The notes below the pieces were generated by a model, which saw only the letters and a list, made by a program, of their open reading frames with translations, was not told where the DNA came from and did not search any database. From NCBI RefSeq assembly GCF_030864005.1, contig NZ_CP132976.1:4588001-4652000 (forward strand): a DNA stretch of 64,000 nt, in the 5' to 3' direction. Source of the DNA: Achromobacter seleniivolatilans (GTDB lineage: Bacteria > Pseudomonadota > Gammaproteobacteria > Burkholderiales > Burkholderiaceae_B). The translations under genes were made by a program, and so were the position numbers. Below, one piece after another: positions 26,079-35,419 of the stretch. Numbering within the stretch: position 1 is the first letter of the stretch; every line of letters begins with the position of its first letter.

Positions 26079-27056
26079 ATGAAATCATTGCGCCCCCTGA
26101 TTGCCGCCCTGGCGGCAATCACCGCCTTCAGCGGCGCCGCACAAGCCCAAACCGCCGACTGGCCCGCCAAACCCATCACGATGATCGTGCCGTACGCGCC
26201 GGGCGGTTTTGCCGACACCCGCGTGCGTCTGCTGGCGCGCAAGCTGGGCGACTCGCTGGGCCAGCCCGTCGTGGTGGAGAACAAGGCGGGCGCGGGCGGC
26301 GTGGTGGGCACCAACCTGATCGCGCGCTCGGCCCCAGACGGCTACACCATCGGCACCGGCAATCTGGCCCCGATGGCGGTCAACCCGTCGTTGATGAAAG
26401 AAATGCCGTACAACCCGCAAAAGGATTTGGCGCCCATCATCCTGATCGAGAACAGCCCGCTGGTGCTTAGCGTGAACAATGAGCTGCCGGTCAAAACGCT
26501 GGCTGACCTGATCGCGCTGGCCAAGAAAGAACCCAGCAAGCTGTCGTTTGGCTCGTCGGGCGTGGGCGGCGCGCATCACCTGTCGGGTGAAATGTTCCGC
26601 GAGCAAGCCAAGATCGATATCGTGCACGTTCCGTACAAGGGCGGCAGCCTTGCCGCCACCGACCTGATGGGCGGCCATATCTCGATGATGTTCGAAATGG
26701 GCTATTCGGCGCTACCGGCCATTCAGGGTAAGAAAATTCATCCCATTGCAGTCACGTCCGCCCAGCGCCTGGCCGTTTTGCCTGACGTGCCCACCATGGC
26801 GGAATCCGGCCTGCCCGGTTTCGAGTCGTACAACTGGCAGGGCATTGTTGCGCCGGCCGGCACGCCCGCGCCGATCATCGCCAAACTCAACGCCGAGTTC
26901 AACCGCATCCTGAAAGAACCGGATGTGCAAAAAGCCATCGCCGACACCGGCAGCCAGGCCGGCGGCGGCACGCCCGAGGAATTCGCTGCGTTCATCAAGA
27001 GCGAAACCGACAAGTGGGCCCACGTCATCAAGGCTGGAAACATCCAGCTTCAATAA
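26079..27056 (+). CDS. Bug/TctC-type tripartite tricarboxylate transporter binding protein
   Basis: A 325-residue periplasmic protein: signal peptide (about 1-23), then WPAKPITMIVPYAPGGFADTR and GGVVGTNLIARSAPDGYT, both signatures of Bug receptors. These bind carboxylates or small amphipathic ligands. No tctA/tctB membrane genes are near, which is common for the expanded Bug family of Bordetella and Achromobacter. The next gene, a nitronate monooxygenase, starts 17 bases later. Confidence 0.93.
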   Translation: MKSLRPLIAALAAITAFSGAAQAQTADWPAKPITMIVPYAPGGFADTRVRLLARKLGDSLGQPVVVENKAGAGGVVGTNLIARSAPDGYTIGTGNLAPMAVNPSLMKEMPYNPQKDLAPIILIENSPLVLSVNNELPVKTLADLIALAKKEPSKLSFGSSGVGGAHHLSGEMFREQAKIDIVHVPYKGGSLAATDLMGGHISMMFEMGYSALPAIQGKKIHPIAVTSAQRLAVLPDVPTMAESGLPGFESYNWQGIVAPAGTPAPIIAKLNAEFNRILKEPDVQKAIADTGSQAGGGTPEEFAAFIKSETDKWAHVIKAGNIQLQ

Positions 27057-27073
27057 CCTTTAGGAGTCGTCCC

Positions 27074-28135
27074 ATGGCCACCCGTCTGCTTGAACTGCTG
27101 AAACTGGACCATCCCATCATCCAGGCGCCCATGGCGGGCGGCGCGACGACGGTGGACCTGGTGAGCGAGGCATCGAAGGCGGGGGTGCTGGGATCGCTCG
27201 GGGCGGCCTACATGAGCCCCGAACAGATTGAAGCGGCCGCCGCCGCGATCCGCGCGCGCACTTCGCGGCCTTTCGCCATCAATTTATTCGCGTCCGTGCC
27301 CGAGCAACCCACGCAGGGCGACGCCAGCCGGATGCTAGCCCTGATGGCCCGCTATCACGAGCAATTGGGATTGCCGGCGCCTGCCTTGCCCGGACCGCAG
27401 GCCGACCCGCTGCCCGGGCAGATAGACGCCATTCTGCGGCTGCGCCCGGCGGTCTTCAGCTTTACCTTTGGCCGCATGCCCGCCCAGGTGCTGGCGCAAT
27501 GCCGCGAGCTGGGCATCCTGACCGTAGGCACAGCCACCACGGTGCGGGAAGCGGTGGCGCTGGAGCAGGACGGCGTGGATGCCGTCGTGGCCCAGGGCGC
27601 CGAGGCAGGCGGACACCGTGGCACCTTCCTTGATGATTTCGATCAGTCCCTGATTGGCACGATGGCCTTGGTGCCACAGGTAGCCGACGCCGTTTCTATC
27701 CCGGTAATCGCCTCTGGCGGCATCATGGACGGCCGGGGCATCGCCGCCGCGTTGGCCCTGGGCGGCGACCTTGCACAATTGGGGACGGCATTCCTGACGA
27801 CGGCTGAATCCGGCATCAGCGATGCCTATAAGGCCGTCCTGCCGGCATCCCGTTCCGAACAATCACGCATCACCCGTGCCTTTTCCGGCCGTCCGGCCCG
27901 GGGCATCGTCAATGCCTTCATGCGCGATGCCGACGCACTCGCTGCCGACATCCTGCCCTATCCCTTGCAGAACGCCCTGACGCGTCCTATGCGCACTGCG
28001 GGCGGCAAGGAGGGCAATATCAACGTGCTGTCCCTGTGGGCCGGCCAAGGCGCGCCGCTGGCACGGCACGAGACGACCGCCGATCTGGTTCGCCGGCTGG
28101 CGAGCGAGACGCGGGCGGCCCAAACCCGCCGCTAA
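27074..28135 (+). CDS. Nitronate monooxygenase (2-nitropropane dioxygenase family)
   Basis: A 353-residue FMN TIM-barrel protein beginning HPIIQAPMAGG, with the catalytic-His region GAEAGGHRGTF and the phosphate-binding segment ASGGIMDGRGIAAALALGG. It oxidises alkyl nitronates such as propionate-3-nitronate. ATG 27074 follows TAGGAG; the in-frame upstream start overlaps the Bug gene. Presence in the MFS-Bug unit suggests a shared catabolic or detoxifying role, which is only an inference. Confidence 0.9.
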   Translation: MATRLLELLKLDHPIIQAPMAGGATTVDLVSEASKAGVLGSLGAAYMSPEQIEAAAAAIRARTSRPFAINLFASVPEQPTQGDASRMLALMARYHEQLGLPAPALPGPQADPLPGQIDAILRLRPAVFSFTFGRMPAQVLAQCRELGILTVGTATTVREAVALEQDGVDAVVAQGAEAGGHRGTFLDDFDQSLIGTMALVPQVADAVSIPVIASGGIMDGRGIAAALALGGDLAQLGTAFLTTAESGISDAYKAVLPASRSEQSRITRAFSGRPARGIVNAFMRDADALAADILPYPLQNALTRPMRTAGGKEGNINVLSLWAGQGAPLARHETTADLVRRLASETRAAQTRR

Positions 28136-28153
28136 GCGCCTGACATGGCAATC

Positions 28154-28185
28154 AGCCCCCCGGCCAGGACCGCGCCCGGGGGGCT
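28154..28185 (+). terminator. Rho-independent terminator after nitronate monooxygenase
   Basis: AGCCCCCCGG (28154-28163) and CCGGGGGGCT (28176-28185) form a 10-bp GC stem followed by TGATTGTTCC. Confidence 0.65.
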
Positions 28186-28230
28186 TGATTGTTCCTGATC
28201 CCGAAAACACTGTTCCACGGGCGGCCTATC

Positions 28231-28261
28231 GCATTGTGATTACAATGCGTCGGGCTACAAT
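28231..28261 (+). promoter_or_regulatory. Predicted mla operon promoter with overlapping palindrome
   Basis: TTGTGA (28234-28239), 16-base spacer and TACAAT (28256-28261) form a plausible sigma-70 promoter about 160 bases before mlaF. The -35 lies in a perfect palindrome GCATTGT-GATT-ACAATGC (28231-28248), a possible operator. Confidence 0.5.
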
Positions 28262-28422
28262 GGCGCCTCGCCGCTGGGGGCCATAGCCCGACCTTGCCCC
28301 CGCATCTGAGTAACAGGGCGCTTGCCGACGCAGCCTGTCTTACCCGCGCTGGCCGGTTATCCGCCCTGCGCGTCCCAGGACAGCACGGCCAGCTCCGCCA
28401 CCGAAACACCCTTTCGTTGCCC

Positions 28423-29259
28423 ATGTCCGCTCAAACCAGCAACACCCCCGAATTTGCCTTGCGCCTGACAGGTGTGGCGCTAGGCTATGGTGATTTCACC
28501 GTCTTGCGCGACATCTCCATGGACGTGCGCGCAGGCCAGGTGGTCGCCATCATGGGCGGATCGGGGTCGGGCAAGACGACTCTGCTGCGGGCCGCGACTG
28601 GCCAGCTCACCGCCCAGCAGGGTCAGGTGATCGCCTTTGGCCAGGACATGGCGCGCGTCAAACCGGCTGAACTCCAGTCCCTGCGTAAGCGCATGGGCGT
28701 GCTGTTCCAGCAAGGCGCGCTGTTCACCGACCTGAATGTGTTCGAAAACGTGGCTTTCCCGCTGCGCGAACACACCAAGCTGACCGAAGCGGAAGTCACC
28801 GACCGCGTGCTGGACAAACTGGACGCCGTCGGCCTGCGAGCCGCCGCGCATCTGAAGGTTGCTGAAATCTCGGGCGGCATGGCGCGCCGCGTGGCATTGG
28901 CCCGCGCCGTCGTGCTGGAACCCGAACTGATCTTGTATGACGAGCCCTTTGCCGGCCTGGACCCGATCTCGCTGGGCATCACCGCCCGCCTGATCCGCAG
29001 CCTGGCCGATCGCCTGGGATGCGCGTCCGTACTGATCACGCACGATGTGCAGGAATCCTTTGCCATTGCCGACCAGGTCTATCTGGTGGGGCAGGGCAAG
29101 CTGGCTGCCGCGGGCACCCCGGAATCGCTGTCGGCGTCGCAAGATCCGTATGTCCAGCAATTCCTGAAGGGCGAGCCCGACGGCCCCGTCGCGTTCCAGT
29201 ACCCCGAAACGCCCGCTTTCCAAAAGTGGCTTACCGCACAGAAGGGGCGCAAAGCATGA
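28423..29259 (+). CDS. mlaF: Phospholipid ABC transporter ATP-binding protein MlaF
   Basis: A 278-residue ABC ATPase with Walker [10 protein letters not shown] (about 46-54), signature [14 protein letters not shown] and Walker [14 protein letters not shown], then HDVQESF. It powers the Mla system that keeps phospholipids out of the outer leaflet of the outer membrane. ATG 28423 is chosen as the start matching the family; mlaE overlaps its stop (ATGA). Confidence 0.95.
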   Translation: MSAQTSNTPEFALRLTGVALGYGDFTVLRDISMDVRAGQVVAIMGGSGSGKTTLLRAATGQLTAQQGQVIAFGQDMARVKPAELQSLRKRMGVLFQQGALFTDLNVFENVAFPLREHTKLTEAEVTDRVLDKLDAVGLRAAAHLKVAEISGGMARRVALARAVVLEPELILYDEPFAGLDPISLGITARLIRSLADRLGCASVLITHDVQESFAIADQVYLVGQGKLAAAGTPESLSASQDPYVQQFLKGEPDGPVAFQYPETPAFQKWLTAQKGRKA

Positions 29260-30044
29260 GCGGAGAAAATAACGCCGTAAGCGCGCTGGGGGGCTGGGTC
29301 CGCACCCGCGTCTCCGCCATTGGCGGTTTCGCCAGATTCTTCGGCGCCATGCTGGCGCGCAGCGGCATTGCGTTGTCGCGGCCGCGCCTGGTGTCGCAAC
29401 AGGTCCATTTCATTGGCAACTATTCGCTCCTGATCATCGCCGTGTCCGGCATGTTCGTGGGCTTTGTGCTGGGTCTACAGGGCTACTACACACTGAACCG
29501 CTATGGCTCCGAAGAGGCCTTGGGTCTGCTCGTGGCCCTGTCGCTCGTGCGCGAACTTGGACCTGTCGTGACCGCGCTGCTGTTTGCGGGACGCGCCGGC
29601 ACGTCGCTGACTGCCGAGATCGGCCTGATGAAAGCTGGCGAACAGTTATCCGCCATGGAAGTCATGGCCGTGGACCCCGTGCGCCGCGTTCTGGTGCCGC
29701 GCCTGTGGGGCGGCATCATCGCCATGCCCATTCTGGCCGCCGTGTTTTCCATGGTGGGTATTCTGGGCGGCTGGGTCGTCGGTGTACTGATGATCGGCGT
29801 TGATGCCGGCGCCTTCTGGTCACAGATGCAAAGCGGCGTCGATGTCTGGAACGACGTGGCCAACGGCGTCATTAAAAGTCTGGTGTTCGGCGTCACCGTG
29901 ACGCTGGTTGCGCTTTACGAAGGCTGGCAGGCCAAGCCCACCCCTGAAGGCGTTGCTCGCGCCACCACGCGTACCGTGGTCGTGGGTTCGCTGGCGGTAC
30001 TTGGGCTGGACTTCCTGCTCACCGCCTTGATGTTTGGAAATTGA
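29256..30044 (+). CDS. mlaE: Phospholipid ABC transporter permease MlaE
   Basis: A 262-residue MlaE-family permease with about five helices, the conserved F-V-L-G-L-Q-G-Y and [28 protein letters not shown]... regions and the [11 protein letters not shown] segment. It forms the membrane channel of MlaFED. ATG 29256 overlaps the mlaF stop codon; the longer frame to 29019 lies within mlaF. Confidence 0.95.
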   Translation: MSGENNAVSALGGWVRTRVSAIGGFARFFGAMLARSGIALSRPRLVSQQVHFIGNYSLLIIAVSGMFVGFVLGLQGYYTLNRYGSEEALGLLVALSLVRELGPVVTALLFAGRAGTSLTAEIGLMKAGEQLSAMEVMAVDPVRRVLVPRLWGGIIAMPILAAVFSMVGILGGWVVGVLMIGVDAGAFWSQMQSGVDVWNDVANGVIKSLVFGVTVTLVALYEGWQAKPTPEGVARATTRTVVVGSLAVLGLDFLLTALMFGN

Positions 30045-30056
30045 TACGGATCGATC

Positions 30057-30557
30057 ATGTCACGCGAAAAAACCGACTTCTGGGTAGGCCTGTTTATCTT
30101 GCTGGGCGCGGTCGCGCTGGCATTCCTGGCGTTGCGCGCCGGCAACTTAAGCGCGTTTTCGTTCGCGCCGACCTATACGCTGTCGGCCAAGTTCGATAAC
30201 GTAGGCGGCCTCAAGGCGCGCGCGGCGGTAAAAAGCGCCGGTGTTGTGGTGGGCCGGGTAGCCAACATTTCGTTTGACGACAAGACCTTCCAGGCCGTTG
30301 TCACGGTCAATCTGGAAAAGGCTTACCAGTTCCCCAAGGACACCTCGGCGTCGATCCTGACGTCCGGTCTGCTGGGTGAGCAGTACCTGGGCCTGACCGC
30401 GGGCAGCGAAGAGGAAAACTTTACCGACGGCGGAAATATCCGCTATACACAAAGCGCCGTTGTGCTTGAGCAGCTGATCAGCCAGTTCCTTTATGGAACC
30501 GCCGAAAAGCAAGGCGCTAACGCTGCGTCCGAACCCGCCGCGAAATCGCCAAATTAA
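30057..30557 (+). CDS. mlaD: MCE-domain lipid-binding protein MlaD
   Basis: A 166-residue protein with one N-terminal helix (about 9-28) and one MCE domain (YTLSAKFDNVGGLKARAAVKSAGV...). MlaD hexamers form the periplasmic ring of MlaFED and pass lipids to MlaC. It follows mlaE by 12 bases. Length is typical. Confidence 0.95.
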   Translation: MSREKTDFWVGLFILLGAVALAFLALRAGNLSAFSFAPTYTLSAKFDNVGGLKARAAVKSAGVVVGRVANISFDDKTFQAVVTVNLEKAYQFPKDTSASILTSGLLGEQYLGLTAGSEEENFTDGGNIRYTQSAVVLEQLISQFLYGTAEKQGANAASEPAAKSPN

Positions 30558-30637
30558 AGGCGATGTGAAAGACGCCGTAACCACAATGCGTGGCTCGCCG
30601 CAATATCATAAGAATTGTTGATAGGGATTTCCTGATC

Positions 30638-31438
30638 ATGAACAAGTACGCTCTTTCCCGGATTGCCACTATCGCAGTGGCGGGTGCCTTGATGGCCGGC
30701 TGCGCAGCGCCGCAAAATCCGGACCCGCGCGATCCTTGGGAAGGCTTTAACCGCGGCGTCTACAAGTTCAACGACACAGTCGACCGCGCGGTCTTCAAGC
30801 CCGTTGCCCAGGCGTACACCTTTGTCACGCCGCAACCCGTGCGCAGCTGTGTCCACAACATCTTCAGCAACATCGGCGACCTCTGGTCCGGCACGAACAG
30901 CTTCCTGCAAGGCCGCGGCCACGACTTCGTCAACACGCTGGGACGCTTCCTGTTCAACACCACCATGGGCGTGGGCGGCTGCTTCGACGTCGCCTCGGCC
31001 AATGGCGCGCGCAAGATCCCGAACGACTTCGGCACGACGCTGGGCGTGTGGGGCTTCAGCCAAGGCCCATACCTGGTGCTGCCGATCTTCGGTTCGTCCA
31101 CCGTGCGTGACGGCGCCGGCCTGATCGGCGATTTCGCCGGCACGACCTACGGCTACATGGGGATCGATTCCATCGACAACGTCCGCCTGCGCAACTCCTT
31201 GTGGGGTCTGCGTGTGGTTGACACGCGCGCCAGCCTGTTGAGCGCAACCGACACGATCGACCGCGTTGCGCTAGATCCGTACAGCTTCATCCGCGACGCC
31301 TATCTGCAACGCCGTAACGCCATGGTCCTGGGCCACCGCGTGAACGAAGAGGACGCGCTGCCCAACTACGAAGACGACGAGGGCGATGCCCCTGCTGCCG
31401 CCAAGGGCGCCCCGGCCCCGCAACCCGCTGCCAAGTAA
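30638..31438 (+). CDS. mlaA: Outer membrane lipoprotein MlaA (VacJ)
   Basis: A 266-residue lipoprotein with lipobox LMAGC (Cys22) and the VacJ core (DPWEGFNRGVYKFND, GRFLFNTTMGVGGCFDVA, GAGLIGDF). MlaA makes a ring in the outer membrane that removes outer-leaflet phospholipid and gives it to MlaC. In this cluster, as in other Burkholderiales, it is encoded inside the mla operon rather than elsewhere. A Pro/Ala tail closes the protein. Confidence 0.95.
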   Translation: MNKYALSRIATIAVAGALMAGCAAPQNPDPRDPWEGFNRGVYKFNDTVDRAVFKPVAQAYTFVTPQPVRSCVHNIFSNIGDLWSGTNSFLQGRGHDFVNTLGRFLFNTTMGVGGCFDVASANGARKIPNDFGTTLGVWGFSQGPYLVLPIFGSSTVRDGAGLIGDFAGTTYGYMGIDSIDNVRLRNSLWGLRVVDTRASLLSATDTIDRVALDPYSFIRDAYLQRRNAMVLGHRVNEEDALPNYEDDEGDAPAAAKGAPAPQPAAK

Positions 31439-31473
31439 GCTGCGGAGTGCGTTATCAGGTCAAGTAAGGAGTT

Positions 31474-32106
31474 TTGATGCAATTTGCTTTTATTTCCCTG
31501 CTGCAACGGCTGGCCTTCGCGGGCCTTCTCGGCCTGGCCGTGGCCAGCGCTGCGCAGGCTCAGCCCAACCCTAACGGCCCGCCCGACCAATTCGTGCTGG
31601 CCACCGCGAACGAAGCCCTCGACGTACTGAAGGCCGACGGCGCGGTGAAAGCCGGCAATACCGCGCGCATCAACGAAGTCGTCAATCAGCACATCCTGCC
31701 CTACGTCAACTTCCAGAAGACGACGCGCCTGGCTGCTGGCCGCTTCTGGCGTCAAGCCACCGAGCAGCAAAAGACGGCCTTGGCCGAGGCTTTCCGCGGC
31801 ACGCTGGTGCGCACCTATAGCGGCGCCCTGACCCGTGTAACGCCCAGCACCAATGTCCGCGCGCTGCCCTTCCGCGGTGACGCCAATGCCGATGATGTGG
31901 TCGTCCGCACGCTGATCAGCCAAGCCAATGGCCAGCCCACTGGCGTGGACTACCGTCTGGAAAAAACGCCCCAGGGCTGGAAGATCTACGACATGAACGT
32001 CGAAGGCATCTGGCTGATCGAGAACTACCGCAATCAGTTCGCGCAGCAGATCAACCAAAACGGCATCGACGGTCTGATCCAGGCGCTGAACCAACGCAAT
32101 CAGTAA
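31474..32106 (+). CDS. mlaC: Periplasmic phospholipid-binding protein MlaC
   Basis: A 210-residue protein with a signal peptide (cut near AQA-Q, about residue 29) and the MlaC/Ttg2D fold (ILPYVNFQKTTRLAAGRFWRQA, YSGALTRV, W-K-I-Y-D-M-N-V-E-G). It shuttles phospholipid between MlaA and MlaD. The STAS gene mlaB that often follows is absent here; a terminator-like hairpin and an unrelated ABC exporter follow. Confidence 0.94.
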   Translation: MMQFAFISLLQRLAFAGLLGLAVASAAQAQPNPNGPPDQFVLATANEALDVLKADGAVKAGNTARINEVVNQHILPYVNFQKTTRLAAGRFWRQATEQQKTALAEAFRGTLVRTYSGALTRVTPSTNVRALPFRGDANADDVVVRTLISQANGQPTGVDYRLEKTPQGWKIYDMNVEGIWLIENYRNQFAQQINQNGIDGLIQALNQRNQ

Positions 32107-32127
32107 CCCTACAGTCCCGGCTGACAC

Positions 32128-32161
32128 CGGCCCGGCGCGCCCCCAGAGGCCCGCCGGGCCG
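32128..32161 (+). terminator. Terminator after mlaC
   Basis: CGGCCCGGCG (32128-32137) and CGCCGGGCCG (32152-32161) form a 10-bp stem with a 14-base loop followed by ATTAATTTG. It likely ends or reduces mla transcription. Confidence 0.6.
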
Positions 32162-32236
32162 ATTAATTTGGGGACGCACCTAGCCATCCCCCCGCGGCTC
32201 CCGGGGCCATAGGCGCTTGGCGTCACCGTGCGCTTA

Positions 32237-32242
32237 TATAAT
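32237..32242 (+). promoter_or_regulatory. -10 box before the ABC-2 exporter operon
   Basis: A perfect TATAAT lies 37 bases before the exporter ATPase start; the -35 is weak (CTTGGCG region). With the upstream hairpin this suggests separate transcription from mla. Confidence 0.4.
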
Positions 32243-32278
32243 GATCAATTCGCTCTTTTCCGGGCTACCCCCGCCGTC

Positions 32279-33091
32279 ATGTCTGCCGTCAGTCTAGAAA
32301 ACGTCTCCAAGGTCTACTCACCGCGCCAACGCGGGTGGCAAAAGCTGCTTGGGCGCGCGCCCGCCGCTGGCTTTCAAGCGCTGGACAACGTCAGCCTGAA
32401 TATCGAGCACGGCGAATTCTTCGGCCTGCTCGGACCCAACGGCGCGGGCAAAACATCGCTGATTTCGATCCTGGCCGGTCTGGCACATGCAAGCTCCGGC
32501 CGCGCATCGGTCTGTGGTTATGACGTCGTTGCCGACTACAAGTCGGCACGGCGCTCGCTGGGCGTGGTGCCGCAGGAATTGGTCTATGACCCGTTCTTCA
32601 CGGTGCGAGAGACGTTGCGCATTCAGTCCGGTTACTTCGGTCTGCGCAAAAATGACGACTGGATCGACGAAATCCTGTTCAACCTGGGTTTGGCCGACAA
32701 AGCCGACAACAACATGCGCGCCTTGTCAGGCGGCATGAAACGCCGCGTGCTGGTGGCCCAGGCGCTGGTGCACCGCCCCCCCGTGATCGTGCTGGACGAA
32801 CCCACCGCGGGCGTAGACGTAGATCTGCGCCGCACCTTGTGGGAATTCATCTCACGCCTGAACAAGGCCGGCCACACCATCATGCTGACCACCCATTACC
32901 TCGAAGAAGCAGAAGCGCTCTGTGGCCGCATTGCCATGCTCAAGCGCGGCCGTATCGTGGCGCTGGACACGACGCAGGCGCTGATGGCCCGCGTTGGCGG
33001 TGTCGACCTGGAAGACGCTTTCGTACGCATCATGCACCAGGGCGACGAGCCCGCCACGCCCGCCTTGCAACCCGAAGAGATTTCGTCATGA
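32279..33091 (+). CDS. ABC-2 type exporter ATP-binding protein
   Basis: A 270-residue ATPase of the YadG/CcmA-NodI-like group: Walker A GPNGAGKTSL, signature LSGGMKRRVLVAQALVH, Walker B VIVLDEPTAGVD and TTHYLEEAE. It pairs with the membrane protein whose ATG overlaps its stop. In other betaproteobacteria this pair stands between mla and murA; substrate unknown, an envelope component is a fair guess. ATG 32279 is chosen; the frame's upstream in-frame start overlaps the -10 box. Confidence 0.92.
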   Translation: MSAVSLENVSKVYSPRQRGWQKLLGRAPAAGFQALDNVSLNIEHGEFFGLLGPNGAGKTSLISILAGLAHASSGRASVCGYDVVADYKSARRSLGVVPQELVYDPFFTVRETLRIQSGYFGLRKNDDWIDEILFNLGLADKADNNMRALSGGMKRRVLVAQALVHRPPVIVLDEPTAGVDVDLRRTLWEFISRLNKAGHTIMLTTHYLEEAEALCGRIAMLKRGRIVALDTTQALMARVGGVDLEDAFVRIMHQGDEPATPALQPEEISS

Positions 33092-33900
33092 CGCAGCCCG
33101 ACGCGACCGCCAGCCAGCCGCTGGTGCAGCCCCGCCTGGATGCGGGCTCCGGTTTTCCGACGCTGCTGCGCAAAGAATTGCTGCGCTTCTGGAAGGTCAG
33201 TTTTCAAACGATCGCGGCACCCGTGATCACGGCGCTGCTGTACTTGCTGGTGTTCGCACACGTGCTGGAAGGGCGGGTCGTGGTCTACGGCAGCGTGCCC
33301 TATACCGCGTTCCTGATTCCCGGGCTCATGATGATGAGCATGTTGCAGAATTCGTTCGCCAACCCTTCATCGTCGCTGATCCAAAGTCGCATTACCGGCA
33401 ACCTCGTTTTCATGCTGCTACCGCCGCTGTCGCACCGCGACATCTTCGGCGCCTATGTGCTGGCGGCGATCGTGCGCGGCCTGGCCGTCGGCATTTGCGT
33501 GTGGCTCGTGGCCCTGTTCTTTGTATCGCTTGTGCCTGCCAACCCGTTGTGGCTGCTGGTCTTTGCGGTGCTGGCCTGCGGCATCATGGGCGTGCTGGGC
33601 CTGATCGCGGGCCTGTGGTCTGAAAAATTCGACCAACTGGCGGCCTTCCAGAACTTCCTGATCATGCCGGCGACCTTTCTGTCCGGCGTGTTCTATTCCA
33701 TTCACACGCTGCCGCCTTTCTGGCAAAGCGTGTCCCACTGGAACCCCATCTTCTACACCATCGACGGTTTCCGCTACGGATTCTTCTCGGTGTCGGACGT
33801 CTCGCCCTGGCGCAGTCTGGCGGTGGTGACGGGGGTGTTCCTAGCACTGTCGTTTTATGCGCTGCGGCTTCTGGCCAGCGGCTACAAACTCAGGAACTGA
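33088..33900 (+). CDS. ABC-2 type exporter permease (YadH-like)
   Basis: A 270-residue membrane protein with six predicted helices and the ABC-2 features FLIPGLMMMSMLQNSFAN, PATFLSGVFYSIHTLPPFW and HWNPIFYTIDGFRYGFF. It begins at ATG 33088, overlapping the ATPase stop (ATGA), and is the only permease, so the transporter is probably a 2+2 complex. Confidence 0.92.
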   Translation: MTQPDATASQPLVQPRLDAGSGFPTLLRKELLRFWKVSFQTIAAPVITALLYLLVFAHVLEGRVVVYGSVPYTAFLIPGLMMMSMLQNSFANPSSSLIQSRITGNLVFMLLPPLSHRDIFGAYVLAAIVRGLAVGICVWLVALFFVSLVPANPLWLLVFAVLACGIMGVLGLIAGLWSEKFDQLAAFQNFLIMPATFLSGVFYSIHTLPPFWQSVSHWNPIFYTIDGFRYGFFSVSDVSPWRSLAVVTGVFLALSFYALRLLASGYKLRN

Positions 33901-33905
33901 CGTCC

Positions 33906-34151
33906 ATGCTTCCCACTCCCGCCCAAGTCCGCCAATACATCGCGGACGGCCTGTCCTGTGTACATCTTGACGTGCAAGGCGATGGCTCGCATTTCGACGC
34001 CGTCATTGTCAGCGCCGCCTTCGAGGGCAAGCGCCTGATTCAGCGCCATCAGCTGGTCTATGCCGCCCTGGGCGACCGCATGAAGGCCGAAATCCACGCC
34101 CTGTCGATGCGCACGCTGACCCCAGACGAATACGAGCAAGCAGGCAAGTAA
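33906..34151 (+). CDS. BolA/IbaG family protein
   Basis: An 81-residue BolA-fold protein with [34 protein letters not shown], lacking the usual Cys but keeping the conserved His residues. IbaG-type proteins bind Fe-S clusters with monothiol glutaredoxins and are linked to acid stress; in E. coli ibaG also lies directly upstream of murA. Its stop shares bases with the murA start. Confidence 0.9.
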   Translation: MLPTPAQVRQYIADGLSCVHLDVQGDGSHFDAVIVSAAFEGKRLIQRHQLVYAALGDRMKAEIHALSMRTLTPDEYEQAGK

Positions 34152-35419
34152 TGGACAAACTCCGCATCACCGGCGGCGCGCAGCTGCACGGCGAGATCTC
34201 GATCTCGGGTGCCAAGAATTCGGCGCTGCCGATCTTGTGCGCAAGCCTGCTGACCGCCGATGCGCTGACGCTTGCCAACGTTCCTCACCTGAACGACACC
34301 GACACGATGCTGCGTTTGTTGGGCCGGATGGGCGTGCGTGCGGACCGCGCCGCAGACGGCGTGGTGACCCTGCAAGCCAATCAGGTCGATAACCTGGAAG
34401 CGCCGTACGACTTGGTCAAGACCATGCGCGCGTCGATTCTGGTGCTGGGCCCCTTGCTGGCCCGCTTCGGCGAAGCCCGCGTCAGCCTGCCGGGCGGCTG
34501 CTCTATCGGCCAACGGCCTGTGGACCAGCACATCAAGGGCCTGGCTGCACTGGGCGCGGACATCAGCATCGAGCACGGCTTTGTCGTGGCGCGCGCGAAG
34601 CGCTTAAAGGGCGCCTCTATCCATACGGACATGGTCACCGTCACCGGCACCGAAAACCTGCTGATGGCCGCCGTGCTGGCAGAAGGCCAGACCGTGCTGG
34701 AAAACGCCGCCCGCGAACCGGAAGTGGTGGACCTGGCCGAATTGCTCATCAAGATGGGCGCCCGTATCCACGGCCACGGCACCGACCGCATTGTGATCGA
34801 TGGCGTTGAACGCCTGCATGGCGCGCAACATCGCGTCATCTCTGACCGCATTGAAGCCGGCACCTTCCTGTGCGCCGTCGGCGCGGCAGGCGGCGACATC
34901 CTGTTGAAGAACACCAGCGCCGACATCCTGGGCGCTACGCTGGACAAGCTGACCGAAGCTGGCCTCACCATCGAAACCGGACCCGATTGGATCCGCGGCT
35001 CTATGTCCGCGCGCCCCAAGGCCGTGGGTTTCCGCACCCATGAATACCCCGGTTTCGCCACCGACATGCAGGCCCAGCTCATGGCGCTGAACACGGTGGC
35101 CGACGGCACCTCGGTCATTGTCGAAACCATATTCGAGAACCGCTACATGCACGTGCAGGAACTGTGCCGCATGGGAGCGGATATTGATATCGATGGCCAC
35201 ACCGCCATCGTCCGCGGCGTCAAGCGTCTGTCAGGCGCGACCGTCATGGCGACCGATCTGCGGGCTTCGGCCAGTCTGGTCATCGCCGGCCTGGCCGCCG
35301 ATGGCGAAACACTGGTCGACCGCATTTACCACCTGGATCGTGGCTACGACCAGATGGAAGTCAAACTGCGCGCCCTGGGCGCGAACATCCAACGCGTTAC
35401 CGGCAAGGAACAGGCATGA
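34151..35419 (+). CDS. murA: UDP-N-acetylglucosamine 1-carboxyvinyltransferase
   Basis: The 422-residue enzyme adds enolpyruvate to UDP-GlcNAc, the first committed step of peptidoglycan synthesis. Lys22 (GAKNSALP) and the fosfomycin-reactive Cys117 in [12 protein letters not shown] are present, so it should be fosfomycin-sensitive at the target. Six-fold repeated beta-alpha units give normal length. hisG begins inside its last codons (ATGA overlap). Confidence 0.97.
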   Translation: MDKLRITGGAQLHGEISISGAKNSALPILCASLLTADALTLANVPHLNDTDTMLRLLGRMGVRADRAADGVVTLQANQVDNLEAPYDLVKTMRASILVLGPLLARFGEARVSLPGGCSIGQRPVDQHIKGLAALGADISIEHGFVVARAKRLKGASIHTDMVTVTGTENLLMAAVLAEGQTVLENAAREPEVVDLAELLIKMGARIHGHGTDRIVIDGVERLHGAQHRVISDRIEAGTFLCAVGAAGGDILLKNTSADILGATLDKLTEAGLTIETGPDWIRGSMSARPKAVGFRTHEYPGFATDMQAQLMALNTVADGTSVIVETIFENRYMHVQELCRMGADIDIDGHTAIVRGVKRLSGATVMATDLRASASLVIAGLAADGETLVDRIYHLDRGYDQMEVKLRALGANIQRVTGKEQA

